From the NCBI GenBank assembly GCA_944324945.1, contig CALUYE010000002.1, forward strand, positions 186,001 through 250,000: a DNA stretch of 64,000 bases, read 5' to 3'. The position numbers and the translations under genes were made by a program. Below the pieces are notes generated by a model that had not been told where the DNA came from, did not search any database, and saw nothing but the letters and a program-made list of their open reading frames with translations. Shown piece after piece: positions 61,466 to 64,000 of this stretch. Position 1 is the first letter of the stretch, and each line of letters begins with the position of its first letter. Source of the stretch: Candidatus Gastranaerophilales bacterium. GTDB taxonomy: Bacteria > Cyanobacteriota > Vampirovibrionia > Gastranaerophilales > Gastranaerophilaceae.

Positions 61466-62508
61466 AGCGCAAAAATTTTACCATCTTTTAGTTTATTCAA
61501 ATTTGTACAAATAATTATTTCATCGCCGATTTTTAAACTATTGTTTATTTGAATTAAATCATTGTTTAAATTTAGAGTTGAGATAATTACCTTTTTAATT
61601 TTTACATTATTTTTATCCAATCTTTCGATTTTATAAACAAACTTATCACCGTTATTATCAAATAAAACATATTTTAACGGGATAAAAATACTCGGTGTAT
61701 CGATATTAAATTCAACATCTACACTCATACCTTCCTTTAGTTCCAAAAAATTATTCTCCAAGAAAATTCTTATTAAATATCCTCCTGTTTTTAAGCTGGA
61801 CTTTGAAATATGAGCAATTTTGCCTTTATATATTTTATCCTTTCTTTTAACATCAACATTTTGATTAATTTTTAAAAAATTAATCACCGAAGAATCAACC
61901 ATGGTATCAACTTCGGTTTCTTTTGAAGCTATCATCGATACAACAGGTACTCCAACAGAGGCCAAAGCACCGATATCGGACTTTTTTTCAAAAATATATC
62001 CGCTAAAAGGAGCTTTTATTTCATTATATGAAATTTGTTTATTAATATATTTTATTTTTTCGTTTTGAATTTCAATATCCTGCATTGCACTTTTTAAATT
62101 AAAATATGCATCATCCCAATCATTATCGGAAATAGCGCCCGCCTTATGAAGCATATCCACTCTTTTAAAATATGCGTCATAGCGATTTTTTCTTATTTTT
62201 GCTTCATTTAATCGCGCAATTTCCTGTTGTTTTTGAATTGTATATAAAATTCCGTCCAAACGCGCAATTACAACACCTTTTTTAACAAAATCTCCGGTAG
62301 TATAAGGAAAATATATAATATTACCCTGTGTTTGAAAGCTTAAATCAATTATATGCTGCGCTTTTATAAAACCATGAAATATTCTTTTTGTATTGCTGCT
62401 AATTTTATAAATCTCGCAGTTGTTATTATTGCTTGAATCACCAATCAAAGCGCAAGAAGCTAAAAATAACGAAATTAATAAAACTAAAACTGTTTTTAAA
62501 TATTTCAT
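61462..62508 (-). CDS. Membrane-fusion (HlyD/AcrA-type) adaptor lipoprotein
   Basis: Lipoprotein signal ending in LASC (residue about 19). The biotinyl-lipoyl-like halves are QTQGNIIYFPYTTGDFVKKGVVIARLD and NEIKAPFSGYIFEKKSDIGALASVG, separated by a helical hairpin (about residues 85-160). A beta-barrel segment follows (EVDTMVDSSVINFLKINQNVDVKRKDKIYKG) and a membrane-proximal domain with PSIFIPLKYVLFDNNGDKFVYKI. Such adaptors link inner-membrane pumps to an outer-membrane channel. The 348-aa length is typical. It is transcribed just before the RND-like gene with a 4-nt overlap. No outer-membrane TolC-like gene is seen in the window. Confidence 0.9.
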   Translation of the reverse strand: MKYLKTVLVLLISLFLASCALIGDSSNNNNCEIYKISSNTKRIFHGFIKAQHIIDLSFQTQGNIIYFPYTTGDFVKKGVVIARLDGILYTIQKQQEIARLNEAKIRKNRYDAYFKRVDMLHKAGAISDNDWDDAYFNLKSAMQDIEIQNEKIKYINKQISYNEIKAPFSGYIFEKKSDIGALASVGVPVVSMIASKETEVDTMVDSSVINFLKINQNVDVKRKDKIYKGKIAHISKSSLKTGGYLIRIFLENNFLELKEGMSVDVEFNIDTPSIFIPLKYVLFDNNGDKFVYKIERLDKNNVKIKKVIISTLNLNNDLIQINNSLKIGDEIIICTNLNKLKDGKIFAL

Positions 62509-62555
62509 CCAAAAATTTTAAAATAAGTAAAAAAGAATTATAATTAACCTTATTA

Positions 62556-63503
62556 CTAATTTAAAACCTGTTTTAAAAATATACCGTTTGCTGAAATATC
62601 AATCTTTTTCATATCTTTCGATATTAAAATCGTTTCGTTTGTTAAAACGTTATAACCCCAGATACCTAAAAAAATCTTTTTATTGTTCTTATCAAGTACA
62701 TAACAATAAGCTACAATAACGTTATCATCCTTGGCGCTAAAGCCAAGAGGGTAAATATCATATCTGAAATTTACAAGAAGAATGTTATTTATATCAATAA
62801 AATAATTTTTTATTGCCCTATCAAAATTATCAAGCTTTACTGCGCTAATTTTACCTTCATCATCAATAAAGCACACATATAAATATGTTTTATAAATACC
62901 GTTTAATAAAGAGCCTGTTTTTTCTTTTACAAGAACTTTCTTTGAATCCTTGCTCCAATCAACAAGAGCCAATCCGTTAAATAAATTTTTATATATTTTT
63001 TTTGTACCTGATTCAATAACAGGCATTCTCTCCTGTTGATTATGAATATAATTTAAAAGTCTGTTTTTTCTTGTTTTAGAAGTATCAAGTTTTTCAATAA
63101 AAAAAGCGCTTGAAATCTGATTGTTTTCAGCATCAAAATAGTATCTGGGGTATGCAACATATTGAAATTTAGAATCAGTAACAATATAAGGAATTGAGTT
63201 TAAATCTTTTTTTATATTTTCAATATTTGCTTCTCTTGAGCCTGCGGGACTGTTATACTTTTCAAAAATAAAATGAGGAGTAGGATAGTAAAATTTTTTA
63301 TCTGATTTATTGGGAGTATAACCTTCAAGCTCTCTTAAATTCAAGGGTATATTTTGTGCTTCAAGTTCCCATTGTTCAACAGTTTCGGGCATTTTTTCTT
63401 TCGGTGGTTCAATTTTCTTCTTTCTAAAACTAAATGCAAAAACAGGATTAATTAATAAAAATAATAAAAATATGACAAAAAACAGACATATTTTTTTTGA
63501 CAT
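62556..63503 (-). CDS. Exported protein of unknown function (beta-propeller-like)
   Basis: Signal peptide (ICLFFVIFLLFLLINPVFAFS), then a 290-residue beta-rich domain with repeats such as DSKFQYVAYPRYYFD, ALVDWSKDSKKVLVKE, YLYVCFIDDEGKISAVKLD and NVIVAYCYVLDKNNKKIFLGIWGYN. Short WSKDSKK-type blocks resemble TolB-like WD/propeller blades, but I cannot assign a family. It starts 3 nt after the response regulator stop and 47 nt before the adaptor gene, so the four genes look like one unit. Confidence 0.7.
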   Translation of the reverse strand: MSKKICLFFVIFLLFLLINPVFAFSFRKKKIEPPKEKMPETVEQWELEAQNIPLNLRELEGYTPNKSDKKFYYPTPHFIFEKYNSPAGSREANIENIKKDLNSIPYIVTDSKFQYVAYPRYYFDAENNQISSAFFIEKLDTSKTRKNRLLNYIHNQQERMPVIESGTKKIYKNLFNGLALVDWSKDSKKVLVKEKTGSLLNGIYKTYLYVCFIDDEGKISAVKLDNFDRAIKNYFIDINNILLVNFRYDIYPLGFSAKDDNVIVAYCYVLDKNNKKIFLGIWGYNVLTNETILISKDMKKIDISANGIFLKQVLN

Positions 63504-63506
63504 TTT

Positions 63507-64000
63507 TTAAACCAATCCTTCTTTTAAAGCAACAACAGCCGCTTTTGTTCTGTCGGTCAGGTATAATTTTTGCAAAATATTATGAACATGTGCTTTTGTA
63601 GTTGAAATTGAAACCACAAGTCTTTCAGAAATTTCCTGATTCGATAACCCATCAACAATCAAAGACAAAACTTCAAGCTCTTTTTTTGTTAAACCGTATT
63701 TTTTATTCGATTCCGATTGTTTTGTTTGTTTATCTAAAATTACATCGTTTGTCTGAAGGCTGGATAAAACAACTCTTGCAATGGCACTATCAATCCATGC
63801 GGCATGCTCTGAAACGGTTTTTATTGCATTAATTAAATTCTCGGAACTTGACCCTTTCATAATATATCCGTCAGCGCCCGCCTTAAAGGCTTCAAAAATA
63901 TCATCTTTTGAATCTCTTGAAGTAAACATCAAAACAGCGCTTCCGAGCTTTAAATCTTCTTTAATTTTTCTTGTAGCACTTATACCGTCCATATTTGGCA
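63507..64000 (-). CDS. NarL/FixJ-type response regulator (N-terminal part outside window)
   Basis: The frame continues past the right edge (PNMDGISATRKI). What is visible is the end of the receiver domain (VLMFTSRDSKDDIFEAFKAGADGYIMKG with the switch Thr and the conserved Lys) and a C-terminal LuxR HTH (LTKKELEVLSLIVDGLSNQEISERLVVSISTTKAHVHNILQKL). The phosphorylated Asp lies outside. It probably controls this operon or a wider regulon; its sensor kinase is not visible. Confidence 0.92.
   Translation of the reverse strand, partial: PNMDGISATRKIKEDLKLGSAVLMFTSRDSKDDIFEAFKAGADGYIMKGSSSENLINAIKTVSEHAAWIDSAIARVVLSSLQTNDVILDKQTKQSESNKKYGLTKKELEVLSLIVDGLSNQEISERLVVSISTTKAHVHNILQKLYLTDRTKAAVVALKEGLV

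Overview
The window is AT-rich, gene-dense DNA from a diderm bacterium. It encodes lipid A and LPS-export functions (LptC, LptA, LpxI, LpxB, a Kdo-pathway arabinose-5-phosphate isomerase), an OmpH/Skp chaperone, a MurE with the meso-DAP motif, and prepilins with an FTLAEVLIVLMVIG-type N terminus. This mix, with LpxI in place of LpxH and frequent TTG/GTG starts, fits gut Vampirovibrionia (Melainabacteria, Gastranaerophilales-like). That placement is inference; no rRNA is present.

Layout. 1-4.3 kb: 3' end of yidC, murA with an overlapping small repeat protein, an ECF sigma/putative anti-sigma pair, and a ThiE-like/NUDIX pair. 4.3-8.4 kb: two prepilins (one with a consensus promoter and its own terminator), a TPR protein, an MscS channel, a small lipoprotein and a BlaI-type regulator. 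8.4-13.4 kb: a division/wall fragment (rsmH, ftsL-like, ftsI/PBP2, murE). 13.4-22.7 kb: a putative papain-fold protein, kdsD, ftsH, folK, a flavoprotein, lpd-lipA, and two related small proteins. 22.8-29.4 kb: hom-thrC-leuS facing gltX. 29.4-33 kb: an acyl-CoA synthetase-like enzyme and a U32 protein.

33-40.7 kb holds three MBOAT/SGNH pairs (AlgI/AlgJ-like O-acetylation modules). Two of the MBOAT genes are mosaics sharing an apparently identical 842-bp block, and both lack the usual WHG histidine. 40.8-46.3 kb is an envelope operon (lptC-lptA-lpxI-lpxB-pgsA-like-trmL-nnrD). 46.3-50 kb has a phosphodiester glycosidase-like protein and a LicC/LicA-like phosphocholine pair preceded by a possible leader ORF and terminator. 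50-52 kb is an ArsR regulator divergent from a Zn/Cd P-type ATPase, with palindromic operators. 52-58 kb has a GNAT, a tandem-repeat protein of unknown function, an acetyltransferase, a nucleotidyltransferase, tRNA-Ser, ompH and two plsC genes.

59.9-64 kb is the most unusual module: a NarL-type response regulator (cut by the window edge), an exported protein, a lipoprotein membrane-fusion adaptor, and a protein that reads like the periplasmic porter domains of an RND pump with almost all membrane helices missing.

Several genes (29376, 48027, 52176, 8387, lptC, lptA) have a -10-like box 6-8 nt before the ATG and no ribosome binding site, which suggests leaderless mRNAs.
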